This document shows, in pieces, positions 1 through 8,675 of a stretch of DNA of 64,000 nt. Location: assembly GCF_002355475.1 (NCBI RefSeq), contig NZ_AP014862.1, positions 3,720,001-3,784,000 of the forward strand, in the 5' to 3' direction. Position numbers and translations under genes: made by a program. The notes below the pieces were generated by a model. It was not told where the DNA came from, ran no database searches, and was given only the letters and a program-made list of their open reading frames with translations. Source of the DNA: Pseudomonas furukawaii (GTDB lineage: Bacteria; Pseudomonadota; Gammaproteobacteria; Pseudomonadales; Pseudomonadaceae). Every line of letters begins with the position of its first letter. The stretch's first letter is position 1.

Positions 1-1249
1 GGTCTTCTTCGTCCAGCTCCAGGCAGCCCAGTTTCTGCGCCATTTCGGTGTCGCCGACGATGAGGTAGCGCAGCAACTGGGTGGGCAGGATGTCCAGGGG
101 CATCACGGCCTCGTAGTTGCCCACCGGGACCATGGCGCGGGGGCTGCCGTTGGTGGTGGTGCTGAAGGGGAGCTTGCGGTCGCCCATCAGCTTGGAGACG
201 AAGATGTTCAGCACCGAATGCTTGTTCACGCCGGCGCGCAGGTAATGCATCAGCTCCCGATCATGACCTTCGGCCAGGCAGGACACCTGCACGTGGTAGC
301 GGCCGAGGAAGGCGCAGGCGCCCCGGGACGTGCGACCACCCAGCAGGGAACCGGATACCACGCGATTGGCGCCGGGCTTGAGCTCACCGGCGGTCAGCTC
401 GTCCAGGCTGGCGCCGAGGCGGGTACGCACCAGGCGCGGCCGCTCCACGACGGGGCCGGCCAGCGCCACCACACGCTCGACCCAGAGCCGGCCGGTGGTG
501 AACAGCTTGCCGATGGCGATCACGTCCTGATAGCCGATCTGCCAGACGCTCTTGGTCGCGCTGACCGGATCGAGGAAATGAATGTGGGTACCGGGCAGCC
601 CTGCCGGGTGCGGACCGGCGAAGGCCTCGGTACGGACCTGGGCCAGGTTCTCACCGGGCAGGCTCGCGCCCTGGGCCTTGCAGAGGAAGACCCGGGCAAG
701 GCGCGCCAGGACCTTGAGGCCATGCTCGAAATCAGCCGCATGCTCGGCGATCACCTGGGCGGGATCGGCGGCCAGCGGATGGGTATCCACGGCGGTGACG
801 AAAATGGAGCTGGGCGTGGCGTCGATGGCCGGCACACGGCTGAAGGGCCGGCTGCGCAGCGCGGTCCAGAGCCCGGAACGCACCAGGTTGTCCCGCACCT
901 GCTGGGGATCGAGCCCCTCCAGCGCGGCCGCAGGGTACTGGTCGAAGGCGACGGACTCATCGCCTTCCAGGTCGATCACCACGGACTGCAGCACACGCTG
1001 CTCGCCCCGATGGATGGCGCTGACCACGCCGGCACCCGGCGCGGTGAAGACCACTCCCGGCGTCCGCTTGTCGGAGAACAGCGGCTGGCCGAGCTTGACC
1101 CGGTCCCCCACCTGCACGTCCATGGTCGGCTTCATGCCGTGATAGTCGAAGCCGATGACGGCAACGCTCCGAACCGGGCGCGCGGCCTCGATCCGTTGGA
1201 CTGGCTCACCTGCCACCGGCAGGTCCAGCCCTCGTTTTATTCTGATCAT
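1..1249 (-). CDS. nqrA: Na+-translocating NADH:quinone reductase subunit A (5' part, cut by window edge)
   Basis: About 416 N-terminal residues are present, beginning [15 protein letters not shown]; the C-terminal end (some 30 residues in this family) lies beyond base 1. The start and segments such as [17 protein letters not shown] and [12 protein letters not shown] are typical of NqrA. This is the cytoplasmic subunit that works with NqrB-F to couple NADH oxidation by ubiquinone to sodium export at the inner membrane. No stop codon interrupts the frame. The ATG at 1249 is preceded by a weak AGGCG. It is read on the same strand as aroP upstream but is separated by a terminator and about 330 bases, so it should have its own promoter and head the nqr operon. 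Confidence 0.93.
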   Translation of the reverse strand, partial: MIRIKRGLDLPVAGEPVQRIEAARPVRSVAVIGFDYHGMKPTMDVQVGDRVKLGQPLFSDKRTPGVVFTAPGAGVVSAIHRGEQRVLQSVVIDLEGDESVAFDQYPAAALEGLDPQQVRDNLVRSGLWTALRSRPFSRVPAIDATPSSIFVTAVDTHPLAADPAQVIAEHAADFEHGLKVLARLARVFLCKAQGASLPGENLAQVRTEAFAGPHPAGLPGTHIHFLDPVSATKSVWQIGYQDVIAIGKLFTTGRLWVERVVALAGPVVERPRLVRTRLGASLDELTAGELKPGANRVVSGSLLGGRTSRGACAFLGRYHVQVSCLAEGHDRELMHYLRAGVNKHSVLNIFVSKLMGDRKLPFSTTTNGSPRAMVPVGNYEAVMPLDILPTQLLRYLIVGDTEMAQKLGCLELDEED

Positions 1250-1576
1250 AGGTTTCGCCTGAATCAGGATGTCTGCCCGGAATAGCCTGCCCCAACAGGC
1301 CAAAAGCACCACATCGTCCCTGCGTGAGCAGGCACGACTGTACTGAGTTCCGAACGGTTAAGCGGCGAATTATAGAGAGGCCTTCCCCCATCCGCCAACC
1401 AAGTCCTTGCATTTCAGCGGCTTAGAAAATCATCGGGAACTCCGGGTCCGGAGCTGAACCCGCAAGTCAGGATCCGCCCTCGCGGCCGCTATCGCCGGCT
1501 GCTGGCGACGATGTGCAATGGGCGAAAAAGCAAACGGGAGCCCTCGGGGCTCCCGCTTGTCATATCGCGCAACAGA
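1250..1576. other. Intergenic region between aroP and nqrA
   Basis: About 330 bases without a convincing gene. It holds the aroP terminator at its aroP end and should contain the promoter of nqrA. I could not pick a clear -35/-10 pair by eye. Confidence 0.6.
1524..1556 (-). terminator. Rho-independent terminator of aroP
   Basis: Read on the minus strand, a CGGGAGCC/GGGCTCCCG stem with a short CGA-type loop is followed by TTTGCTTTTT. It lies just downstream of the aroP stop. Confidence 0.85.
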
Positions 1577-2977
1577 TTACAGCTCCGCGACCTCGCCGCG
1601 CCGCCGCTTCCTGAGGACGTAGAACACCGCGATCAGCGCCAGCCAGAACGGGATGGCGTACACCGAGATGTTGATGCCCGGAATCATGAGCATGACGCCG
1701 AGGATCAGCGCCACGAAGGCCAGGCACAGGTAGTTGCCCACCGGATACCAGAGGGCCTTGAAGAAGGGCTGCTGGCCGCGCGCGTCCAGGCTCTTGCGGA
1801 ACATCAGGTGCGACAGGCTGATCATCGCCCAGTTGATCACCAGGGCCGCCACCACCAGTGCCATCAGCAGCTCCAGGGCCTTCTGCGGCGCGAGGTAGTT
1901 GACCACCACGCAGAGGAAGGTGATCAGGGCCGACACACCGATGGCCAGCACCGGCACGCCACGGTCATCCACCTTCATCAGCGCCTTGGGCGCATCGCCC
2001 TGCTCTGCCAGGCCGTAGAGCATCCGGCTGTTGCAGTACACGCCACTGTTGTAGACGGACAGGGCGGCGGTGAGCACCACGAAGTTGAGGATGTGGGCGG
2101 CGGTGTCGCTGCCGATCAGGGAGAAGATCTGCACGAAGGGGCTGCCGCTGTAGGGATCGCCGGCGGCGCCGAGGGTTTCCAGCAGCCTGTCCCAGGGATA
2201 GAGCATCAGCAGCACGCTGAGGGCGCCGATGTAGAAGATCAGGATCCGGTAGATCACCTGGTTGATCGCCTTGGGAATGACCTTCTTCGGCTCGGTGGCT
2301 TCCGCGGCGGTGATGCCCACCAACTCCAGGCCACCGAAGGAGAACATGATGATCGCCAGGACCATCACCAGGCCCTCCAGGCCATTGGGGAAGAAGCCGC
2401 CGTGGCTCCAGAGGTTGCTCACCGCCGCCTGCTCGCCCCCCTCACCGGAGATCAGCAGGTACAGGCCGAGGATGATCATGCCGACGATGGCCACCACCTT
2501 GATCAGGGCGAACCAGAACTCGGCCTCGCCGAAGACCTTCACGTTGGCCAGGTTGATCAGGTTGATCAGCACGAAGAATACGGCTGCCGTCGCCCAGGTC
2601 GGCACCTCGGGCCACCAGAACTGGATGTACTTGCCCACGGCGGTGAGCTCGGCCATGCCCACCAGCACATAGAGCACCCAGTAGTTCCAGCCGGCCAGGA
2701 AGCCCGCATAGCCGCCCCAGTACTTGTGGGCGAAGTGACTGAAGGAGCCGGCGACCGGCTCCTCGACGATCATCTCGCCCAATTGGCGCATGATCAGGAA
2801 AGCGAAGAAACCGGCAATGGCATAGCCGAGAATCATCGACGGACCGGCCGACTTGAGCACCCCGGCCGAGCCCAGGAACAGGCCGGTACCGATGGCGCCG
2901 CCCAGCGCGATTAGCTGGATGTGGCGGTTCTTCAGGCCCCTTTTGAGCGGCCCCTGGTGAAGGTGATGTCCTTCCAT
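1577..2977 (-). CDS. aroP: Aromatic amino-acid permease (APC superfamily, AroP type)
   Basis: A 466-residue inner-membrane transporter with about 12 hydrophobic segments. The N-terminal signature LKRGLKNRHIQLIALGGAIG and the segment LIMRQLGEMIVEEPVAGSFS are near-identical to what I recall of enterobacterial AroP/PheP. This family imports Phe, Tyr and Trp by proton symport. A TTG at 2992 would add five residues, but the ATG at 2977 has a GGGG Shine-Dalgarno at good distance and gives the E. coli-like start MEG. It stands alone, with a terminator on each side. Exact substrate range is inferred from family similarity. Confidence 0.9.
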   Translation of the reverse strand: MEGHHLHQGPLKRGLKNRHIQLIALGGAIGTGLFLGSAGVLKSAGPSMILGYAIAGFFAFLIMRQLGEMIVEEPVAGSFSHFAHKYWGGYAGFLAGWNYWVLYVLVGMAELTAVGKYIQFWWPEVPTWATAAVFFVLINLINLANVKVFGEAEFWFALIKVVAIVGMIILGLYLLISGEGGEQAAVSNLWSHGGFFPNGLEGLVMVLAIIMFSFGGLELVGITAAEATEPKKVIPKAINQVIYRILIFYIGALSVLLMLYPWDRLLETLGAAGDPYSGSPFVQIFSLIGSDTAAHILNFVVLTAALSVYNSGVYCNSRMLYGLAEQGDAPKALMKVDDRGVPVLAIGVSALITFLCVVVNYLAPQKALELLMALVVAALVINWAMISLSHLMFRKSLDARGQQPFFKALWYPVGNYLCLAFVALILGVMLMIPGINISVYAIPFWLALIAVFYVLRKRRRGEVAEL

Positions 2978-3025
2978 CTGGGAATTCCCCAAGCGATTCT
3001 TGTTATCCGATTACAGACGCAAAAA

Positions 3026-3058
3026 TGAAAAACGGGAGCCCGAGAGCTCCCGTTTTCC
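3026..3058 (-). terminator. Terminator between gap and aroP
   Basis: AAAACGGGAGC / GCTCCCGTTTTT hairpin with A and T tracts on both sides, so it could act in both directions. It lies directly after the gap stop. Confidence 0.85.
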
Positions 3059-3070
3059 GCAGGTCACGAC

Positions 3071-4519
3071 TTAGTGCGGGAACGCAGGCGGGTTCACACC
3101 GGCCATGTCTTCCATCACGCGGACCACCTGGCAGCTGTAACCGAACTCGTTGTCATACCAGACGTAGAGGACGACACGGTTGTCGTTGCAGATGGTGGCC
3201 TCGGCGTCGACGACACCGGCGTGGCGGGAGCCGACGAAGTCGGTGGACACCACTTCCTGGGAGGACACGTAGTCGATCTGCTTGTGCAGGTCCGAATGCA
3301 TGGCCATCTGGCGCAGGTATTCGTTGATCTCCTCGCGGCTGGTGGCCTTCTCCAGGTTGAGGTTGAGGATGGCCATGGAGACGTTCGGCGTCGGAACGCG
3401 GATGGCGTTGCCGGTTAGCCTGCCCTTCAGCACCGGGAGGGCCTTGGCGGCGGCGGTGGCGGCACCGGTCTCGGTGATCACCATGTTCAGCGGAGCGCTG
3501 CGGCCGCGACGGCTGCCCTTGTGGAAGTTGTCGATCAGGTTCTGGTCGTTGGTGTACGAGTGAACGGTCTCGACGTGGCCGTTGACGATGCCGTACTGGT
3601 CATTCACGGCTTTCAGCACCGGCACGATGGCGTTGGTGGTGCAGGAAGCGGCGGAGATGATCTTGTCGTCGGCGCTGATGTCGCCGTGGTTGATGCCGTG
3701 AACGATGTTCTTCAGGGCACCCTTGCCCGGAGCGGTCAGCACCACGCGATCGATGCCCGGGCACTTCAGGTGCTGGCTCAGGCCTTCGGCGTCACGCCAC
3801 TTGCCGGTGTTGTCCACCAGCAGGGCGTTCTTGATGCCGTAGGCGGTGTAATCGATCGAGGACGGATCGTTGGAGTAGATCACCTGGATCAGGTTGCCGT
3901 TGGCGATCAGGGTGTTGTTGGCCTCGTCGATGACGATGGTGCCGTCGAACGGACCGTGCACGGAATCGCGACGCAGCAGGCTGGCGCGCTTGACCAGGTC
4001 GTTCTCGGCGCCCTTGCGCACGACGATGGCACGCAGGCGCAGGCCGTCGCCGCCACCGGTCTTCTCGATGAGGATGCGGGCCAGCAGACGGCCGATGCGA
4101 CCGAAGCCGTAGAGGACCACGTCGGTGCCTTCACGGGCTGCGCCATTCTGCTTGCCGACTACATCGGCCAGCTCGTCCCGGGTGAACTGCTCGACGCTGC
4201 GACCGTTACCTTCGGCCTTGAACTTGGCGACCATCTTGCCCAGGTCCACGGAGGCGGCGCCCAGTTTGAGCTCGCTCATGGCCTTGAGGATGGGGAAGGT
4301 TTCGTGAACCGACAGCTCGGCTTCGTCCACCAGACGATGGCGAGCGAAACGGTGAGCCTTGAGGATGGCGATCACGGAGCGGTTGATCAGGCCACGGCCA
4401 TAGATCGAAGTCACAACGTTGTTGTTGCGATACAGCTGGCCAATCATCGGAATCATGGCTTCCGCGAGGGCTTCACGATCGATCCATTCACCGAGACACT
4501 GGTCGGGCTTCTGAGTCAC
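3071..4519 (-). CDS. gap: Glyceraldehyde-3-phosphate dehydrogenase, long form
   Basis: 482 residues. The C-terminal ~340 carry the NAD-binding GFGRIGR motif, the catalytic cysteine in SAASCTTN, and TGAATAAAKALP, as in phosphorylating GAPDH. It interconverts glyceraldehyde-3-phosphate and 1,3-bisphosphoglycerate. About 130 extra N-terminal residues (YRNNNVVTSIYGRGLINRS and on) precede the usual fold, so the protein is far longer than the standard ~335. I chose the GTG at 4519 because GGAAGG lies about 10 bases upstream; ATGs at 4537 and further upstream lack a site. It is divergent from mfd, with a candidate promoter at 4562-4590. Confidence 0.9.
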   Translation of the reverse strand: MTQKPDQCLGEWIDREALAEAMIPMIGQLYRNNNVVTSIYGRGLINRSVIAILKAHRFARHRLVDEAELSVHETFPILKAMSELKLGAASVDLGKMVAKFKAEGNGRSVEQFTRDELADVVGKQNGAAREGTDVVLYGFGRIGRLLARILIEKTGGGDGLRLRAIVVRKGAENDLVKRASLLRRDSVHGPFDGTIVIDEANNTLIANGNLIQVIYSNDPSSIDYTAYGIKNALLVDNTGKWRDAEGLSQHLKCPGIDRVVLTAPGKGALKNIVHGINHGDISADDKIISAASCTTNAIVPVLKAVNDQYGIVNGHVETVHSYTNDQNLIDNFHKGSRRGRSAPLNMVITETGAATAAAKALPVLKGRLTGNAIRVPTPNVSMAILNLNLEKATSREEINEYLRQMAMHSDLHKQIDYVSSQEVVSTDFVGSRHAGVVDAEATICNDNRVVLYVWYDNEFGYSCQVVRVMEDMAGVNPPAFPH

Positions 4520-4561
4520 GGGCAGTACCTTCCACATGTAGGGGATGAAAAAAGGGGCTAC

Positions 4562-4590
4562 ATTATGACGGCGCACGCAGTCGCCGGCAA
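4562..4590 (-). promoter_or_regulatory. Candidate sigma70 promoter of gap
   Basis: On the minus strand TTGCCG is followed after 17 bases by CATAAT, about 40 bases upstream of the chosen gap start. Placed by eye only. Confidence 0.5.
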
Positions 4591-4608
4591 TCAGCAGCAG
4601 CCCTGACA

Positions 4609-4638
4609 CTGACATCCGCTAGTCGGGATAGTTACAAT
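4609..4638 (+). promoter_or_regulatory. Candidate sigma70 promoter of mfd
   Basis: CTGACA, an 18-base spacer and TACAAT, 31 bases before the mfd start. Back-to-back with the gap promoter. Placed by eye. Confidence 0.45.
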
Positions 4639-4668
4639 CCGCCGATCCCTTTTCGACCGGAGCCCCAC

Positions 4669-7600
4669 TTGCCCCTGTCCGTACTGCGTCTCCCGCCCCT
4701 GCCCGCCGCTGCCGGCAAACAGCATTGGGGCAACCTGCCCGGTGCCGCCCTCAGCCTGGCGATCGCCGAAGCCGCCAGCGCCGCCAAGCGCTTCACCCTG
4801 CTACTGACCGCCGACAGCCAGAGCGCCGAGCGCCTGGAGCAGGAACTCGGCTTCTTCGCACCCGACCTGGACGTGCTGCATTTTCCCGATTGGGAAACCC
4901 TGCCCTACGACCTGTTCTCGCCCCACCAGGACATCATTTCCCAGCGGGTCGACACCCTGTACCGGTTGCCCGGGGTCAAGCACGGCGTACTGGTGGTGCC
5001 CATCACCACCGCGTTGCACCGCCTGGCGCCGACCCGCTTCCTGCTGGGCTCGAGCCTGGTGCTGGACGTGGGCCAGAAACTGGATGTGGAGCAGATGCGC
5101 CTGCGCCTGGAGGCTGCCGGCTACCGCTGCGTGGACACGGTGTACGAGCATGGCGAGTTCGCCGTGCGTGGCGCCCTGATCGACCTCTTCCCCATGGGCA
5201 GCGACCTGCCCTACCGCATCGACCTGTTCGACGACGAGATCGAGACCCTGCGGACCTTCGACCCGGAGACCCAGCGTTCCATCGAGAAGGTGGAGTCGAT
5301 CCGCCTGCTGCCGGCCCGGGAGTTCCCACTGGACAAGAAGGCCGTCACCGATTTCCGCGGACGTTTCCGCGAGCGTTTCGACGTGGACTTCCGCCGCTGC
5401 CCCATCTATCAGGACCTGGCCAGCGGCATCACGCCTTCGGGGATCGAGTACTACCTGCCGCTGTTCTTCGAAGAGTCCGCCACCCTCTTCGACTACCTGC
5501 CGACGGACACCCAGGTGTTCTCCCTGCCGGGGATCGAGCAGGCCGCCGAGCAGTTCTGGGGCGACGTGCGCAACCGCTACGAAGAACGCCGCGTCGATCC
5601 GGAACGGCCGCTGGTGCCGCCCGCCGAACTCTTCCTGCCGGTGGAGGATTGCTTTGCCCGCCTGAAAGGGTCCCCGCGCCTGGTCCTGAGCCAGGAGGAT
5701 GTCGAGCCCGGCATCGGCCGTGAGCGTTTTTCCGCCCGGGCCCTGCCCGACCTGGCGATCCAGGCCAAGGCCAGCGAGCCCCTGGCCGCCCTGCGCCGGT
5801 TCCTCGACGAGTTCCCCGGCCGCGTGCTGTTCAGCGCCGAGTCCGCCGGCCGCCGCGAAGTGCTGCTGGAAATGCTCGCACGTCTCAAGCTGCGTCCCCT
5901 TGAAGTGGATGGATGGTCAGCCTTCATCGCCAGCGACCAGCGCATGGCCATCACCATCGCGCCGCTGGACGAAGGCCTGCTGCTGGATGATCCGGGCCTT
6001 GCCCTGATCGCCGAGAGCCCGCTGTTCGGCCAGCGGGTGATGCAGCGCCGCCGCCGCGAGCGCCGGGGCGACGCCAACGACAACGTCATCAAGAACCTGG
6101 CCGAACTGCGCGAGGGCGCACCGGTGGTCCATATCGACCACGGGGTCGGCCGCTACCTGGGCCTGATCACCCTGGAGATCGACGGCCAGGCCGCGGAATT
6201 CCTCGCCCTGCAGTACGCCGAGGAGGCCAAGCTCTACGTGCCGGTAGCCAGCCTGCACCTGATCGCCCGCTACACCGGCAGCGACGACGCCCTCGCCCCG
6301 CTTCACCGACTGGGTTCCGAGGCCTGGCAGAAGGCCAAGCGCAAGGCCGCCGAGCAGGTCCGCGACGTGGCCGCCGAATTGCTGGACATCTACGCACGCC
6401 GCGCCGCTCGCAAGGGCTATGCCTTCCTCGACCCCAAGGTCGACTACGCCACCTTCGCCGCCGGCTTCCCCTTCGAGGAGACGCCGGACCAGCAGGCCGC
6501 CATCGAAGCGGTACTGGCGGACATGCTCGCCCCCAAGCCCATGGACCGCCTGGTCTGCGGCGACGTGGGCTTCGGCAAGACCGAAGTGGCCATGCGCGCC
6601 GCCTTCGTCGCCGTCCACAGCGGCAAGCAGGTGGCGGTGCTGGTGCCCACCACCCTGCTGGCCCAGCAGCACTACAACAGCTTCCGCGACCGCTTCGCCG
6701 ACTGGCCGGTGAAAGTGGAGGTCATGAGCCGCTTCAAGTCCGCCAAGGAGGTGGAAGGCGCGGTGCAGCAACTGGCCGAGGGCAAGATCGACATCATCAT
6801 CGGCACCCACAAGCTGCTGCAGGATGATGTCCGCTTCAAGAACCTGGGCCTGGCCATCATCGACGAGGAGCATCGCTTCGGCGTTCGCCAGAAGGAGCAA
6901 CTGAAGTCCCTGCGCAGCGAGGTGGACATCCTCACCCTGACCGCCACGCCGATCCCGCGCACTCTGAACATGGCCGTGGCCGGCATGCGCGACCTCTCCA
7001 TCATCGCCACGCCGCCGGCGCGCCGCCTGTCGGTGCGCACCTTCGTCATGGAACGGCAGAACACCGCGATCAAGGAGGCGCTGCTCCGCGAGCTGCTGCG
7101 GGGCGGCCAGGTCTACTACCTGCACAACGAGGTGGCCACCATCGAGAAGTGTGCCGCCGAGCTGGCCGAACTGGTGCCGGAGGCCCGCATCGCCGTTGGC
7201 CACGGACAGATGCGCGAACGCGACCTGGAACAGGTGATGAGCGACTTCTACCACAAGCGCTTCAACGTGCTGGTGGCCTCGACCATCATCGAGACCGGCA
7301 TCGACGTGCCGAGCGCCAATACCATCGTCATCGAGCGTGCCGACAAGTTCGGCCTGGCCCAGCTGCACCAGTTGCGCGGCCGCGTCGGACGCAGCCACCA
7401 CCAGGCCTATGCCTACCTGCTGACGCCACCCCGCAAGCAGATGACGCCGGACGCCGAGAAGCGCCTGGAAGCCATCGCCAACGCCCAGGACCTGGGCGCC
7501 GGCTTCGTGCTGGCCACCCACGACCTGGAAATCCGCGGCGCCGGCGAACTCCTGGGCGAGGGACAGAGCGGCCAGATCCAGGCGGTGGGCTTCACCCTCT

Positions 7601-8115
7601 ACATGGAAATGCTGGAGCGCGCGGTCAAGGCCATCCAGAAGGGCGAACAGCCCAATCTGGAGCAGCCCCTGGGCGGCGGGCCGGAGATCAACCTGCGGGT
7701 CCCGGCGCTGATTCCCGAGGACTACCTGCCCGACGTCCATGCACGCCTGATCCTGTACAAGCGCATCGCCTCAGCCGCCGACGAGGACGGCCTGAAGGAA
7801 CTCCAGGTGGAGATGATCGACCGCTTCGGCCTGCTGCCCGAGCCCACCAAGCACCTGGTTCGCCTGACCCTGCTGAAGCTGCAGGCGGAGAAGCTCGGCA
7901 TCCGCAAGGTGGACGCCGGCCCCCAGGGCGGGCGCATCGAGTTCGCCCAGGACACCTGTGTCGACCCCCTGGTCCTGATCAAGCTGATCCAGGGCCAGCC
8001 CAAGCGCTACAAGTTCGAAGGCGCCACACTGTTCAAGTTCCAGGTGCCCATGGAGCGCCCGGAAGAACGCTTCAACACCCTCGAGGCGCTGTTCGAGCGC
8101 CTGGCTCCGCAGTAG
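4669..8115 (+). CDS. mfd: Transcription-repair coupling factor Mfd
   Basis: 1148 residues, the usual full length. Mfd removes RNA polymerase stalled at lesions and recruits UvrA. Visible in order: UvrB-like N-terminal part (FPDWETLPYDLFSPHQD), the RNA-polymerase-interaction region around VHIDHGVGRY, the Walker A GDVGFGKTE at about residues 631-639, the DEEH box at about 732-735, LTATPIPRTL, the HQLRGRVGRS helicase motif VI, and the C-terminal autoinhibitory domain. Start is TTG at 4669 with GGAG six bases upstream, matching the family N-terminus MPxLRLPxLPAAAGKQHWG. Followed after 32 bases by csiV on the same strand, probably co-transcribed. Confidence 0.97.
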   Translation: MPLSVLRLPPLPAAAGKQHWGNLPGAALSLAIAEAASAAKRFTLLLTADSQSAERLEQELGFFAPDLDVLHFPDWETLPYDLFSPHQDIISQRVDTLYRLPGVKHGVLVVPITTALHRLAPTRFLLGSSLVLDVGQKLDVEQMRLRLEAAGYRCVDTVYEHGEFAVRGALIDLFPMGSDLPYRIDLFDDEIETLRTFDPETQRSIEKVESIRLLPAREFPLDKKAVTDFRGRFRERFDVDFRRCPIYQDLASGITPSGIEYYLPLFFEESATLFDYLPTDTQVFSLPGIEQAAEQFWGDVRNRYEERRVDPERPLVPPAELFLPVEDCFARLKGSPRLVLSQEDVEPGIGRERFSARALPDLAIQAKASEPLAALRRFLDEFPGRVLFSAESAGRREVLLEMLARLKLRPLEVDGWSAFIASDQRMAITIAPLDEGLLLDDPGLALIAESPLFGQRVMQRRRRERRGDANDNVIKNLAELREGAPVVHIDHGVGRYLGLITLEIDGQAAEFLALQYAEEAKLYVPVASLHLIARYTGSDDALAPLHRLGSEAWQKAKRKAAEQVRDVAAELLDIYARRAARKGYAFLDPKVDYATFAAGFPFEETPDQQAAIEAVLADMLAPKPMDRLVCGDVGFGKTEVAMRAAFVAVHSGKQVAVLVPTTLLAQQHYNSFRDRFADWPVKVEVMSRFKSAKEVEGAVQQLAEGKIDIIIGTHKLLQDDVRFKNLGLAIIDEEHRFGVRQKEQLKSLRSEVDILTLTATPIPRTLNMAVAGMRDLSIIATPPARRLSVRTFVMERQNTAIKEALLRELLRGGQVYYLHNEVATIEKCAAELAELVPEARIAVGHGQMRERDLEQVMSDFYHKRFNVLVASTIIETGIDVPSANTIVIERADKFGLAQLHQLRGRVGRSHHQAYAYLLTPPRKQMTPDAEKRLEAIANAQDLGAGFVLATHDLEIRGAGELLGEGQSGQIQAVGFTLYMEMLERAVKAIQKGEQPNLEQPLGGGPEINLRVPALIPEDYLPDVHARLILYKRIASAADEDGLKELQVEMIDRFGLLPEPTKHLVRLTLLKLQAEKLGIRKVDAGPQGGRIEFAQDTCVDPLVLIKLIQGQPKRYKFEGATLFKFQVPMERPEERFNTLEALFERLAPQ

Positions 8116-8147
8116 TCTGCGGAGCGATGCCCAATAAGGAATGACCC

Positions 8148-8669
8148 ATGCGTGCCATCCGTAACTTCGCCCTCCTGCTCGCCCTGCTGGCCCCGGCCGC
8201 GTTCGCCGACGGCCTTTATTCGGTGGAGATGATCCTCTTCCGCCAGGCCGGCGAGCCCATCCCCGCCAGCCAGCCCGCGCCGGACGACTGGGCCGCCGGC
8301 GGCCAGTCCATCGACGGCAGCGAGCGCGCCACCGCCCTCGATGGCGAAGTCGCCAAGCTGAACCCCAACGCCGGCTATGAGGTACTGCTGCACAAGGCCT
8401 GGTCCCAGAGCCTGTCGACCACCCCCAGCACCGTGGCGGTGTCCTCCGGCGATCAGCAACTCGGCCATTTCCCGGTGGAAGGCACCCTCGCCCTGACCCT
8501 GGACCGCAGCATCGACGCCCAGGCCGACTTCTGGATCAACCGCTTCGACGGCAGCGGCCTGATCACCAGCAGCGAGCGCCTGCGCCAGGGTGCGCGCCTG
8601 AAGAACGGCGAGCTCACCTACCTCGACCACGGCAACCTGGGCATCCTGATCCGCGTCAGCCCACTCTAA
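8148..8669 (+). CDS. csiV: CsiV-family periplasmic protein
   Basis: 173 residues with a cleavable signal peptide (LALLAPAAFA then DGLYSVEMILF). The conserved YSVEMILFRQ start of the mature part, a central VLLHKAWSQ and a C-terminal beta-rich part fit the CsiV peptidoglycan-binding family (Pfam PF10972 as I recall), first characterised in Vibrio cholerae. Genes of this family commonly sit directly downstream of mfd, as here. AAGGAA precedes the ATG. The role here is inferred from family and position; envelope maintenance is the best guess. Confidence 0.75.
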   Translation: MRAIRNFALLLALLAPAAFADGLYSVEMILFRQAGEPIPASQPAPDDWAAGGQSIDGSERATALDGEVAKLNPNAGYEVLLHKAWSQSLSTTPSTVAVSSGDQQLGHFPVEGTLALTLDRSIDAQADFWINRFDGSGLITSSERLRQGARLKNGELTYLDHGNLGILIRVSPL

Positions 8670-8675
8670 GGCACC

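Noticed and set aside
1511-2914. 467-codon plus-strand frame opposite aroP
   Set aside because: Composition is His/Asp/Gln rich and mirrors hydrophobic codons of the permease.
5917-7740. 607-codon minus-strand frame in mfd
   Set aside because: Shadow of mfd; His/Gln/Gly/Val rich composition typical of antisense frames.
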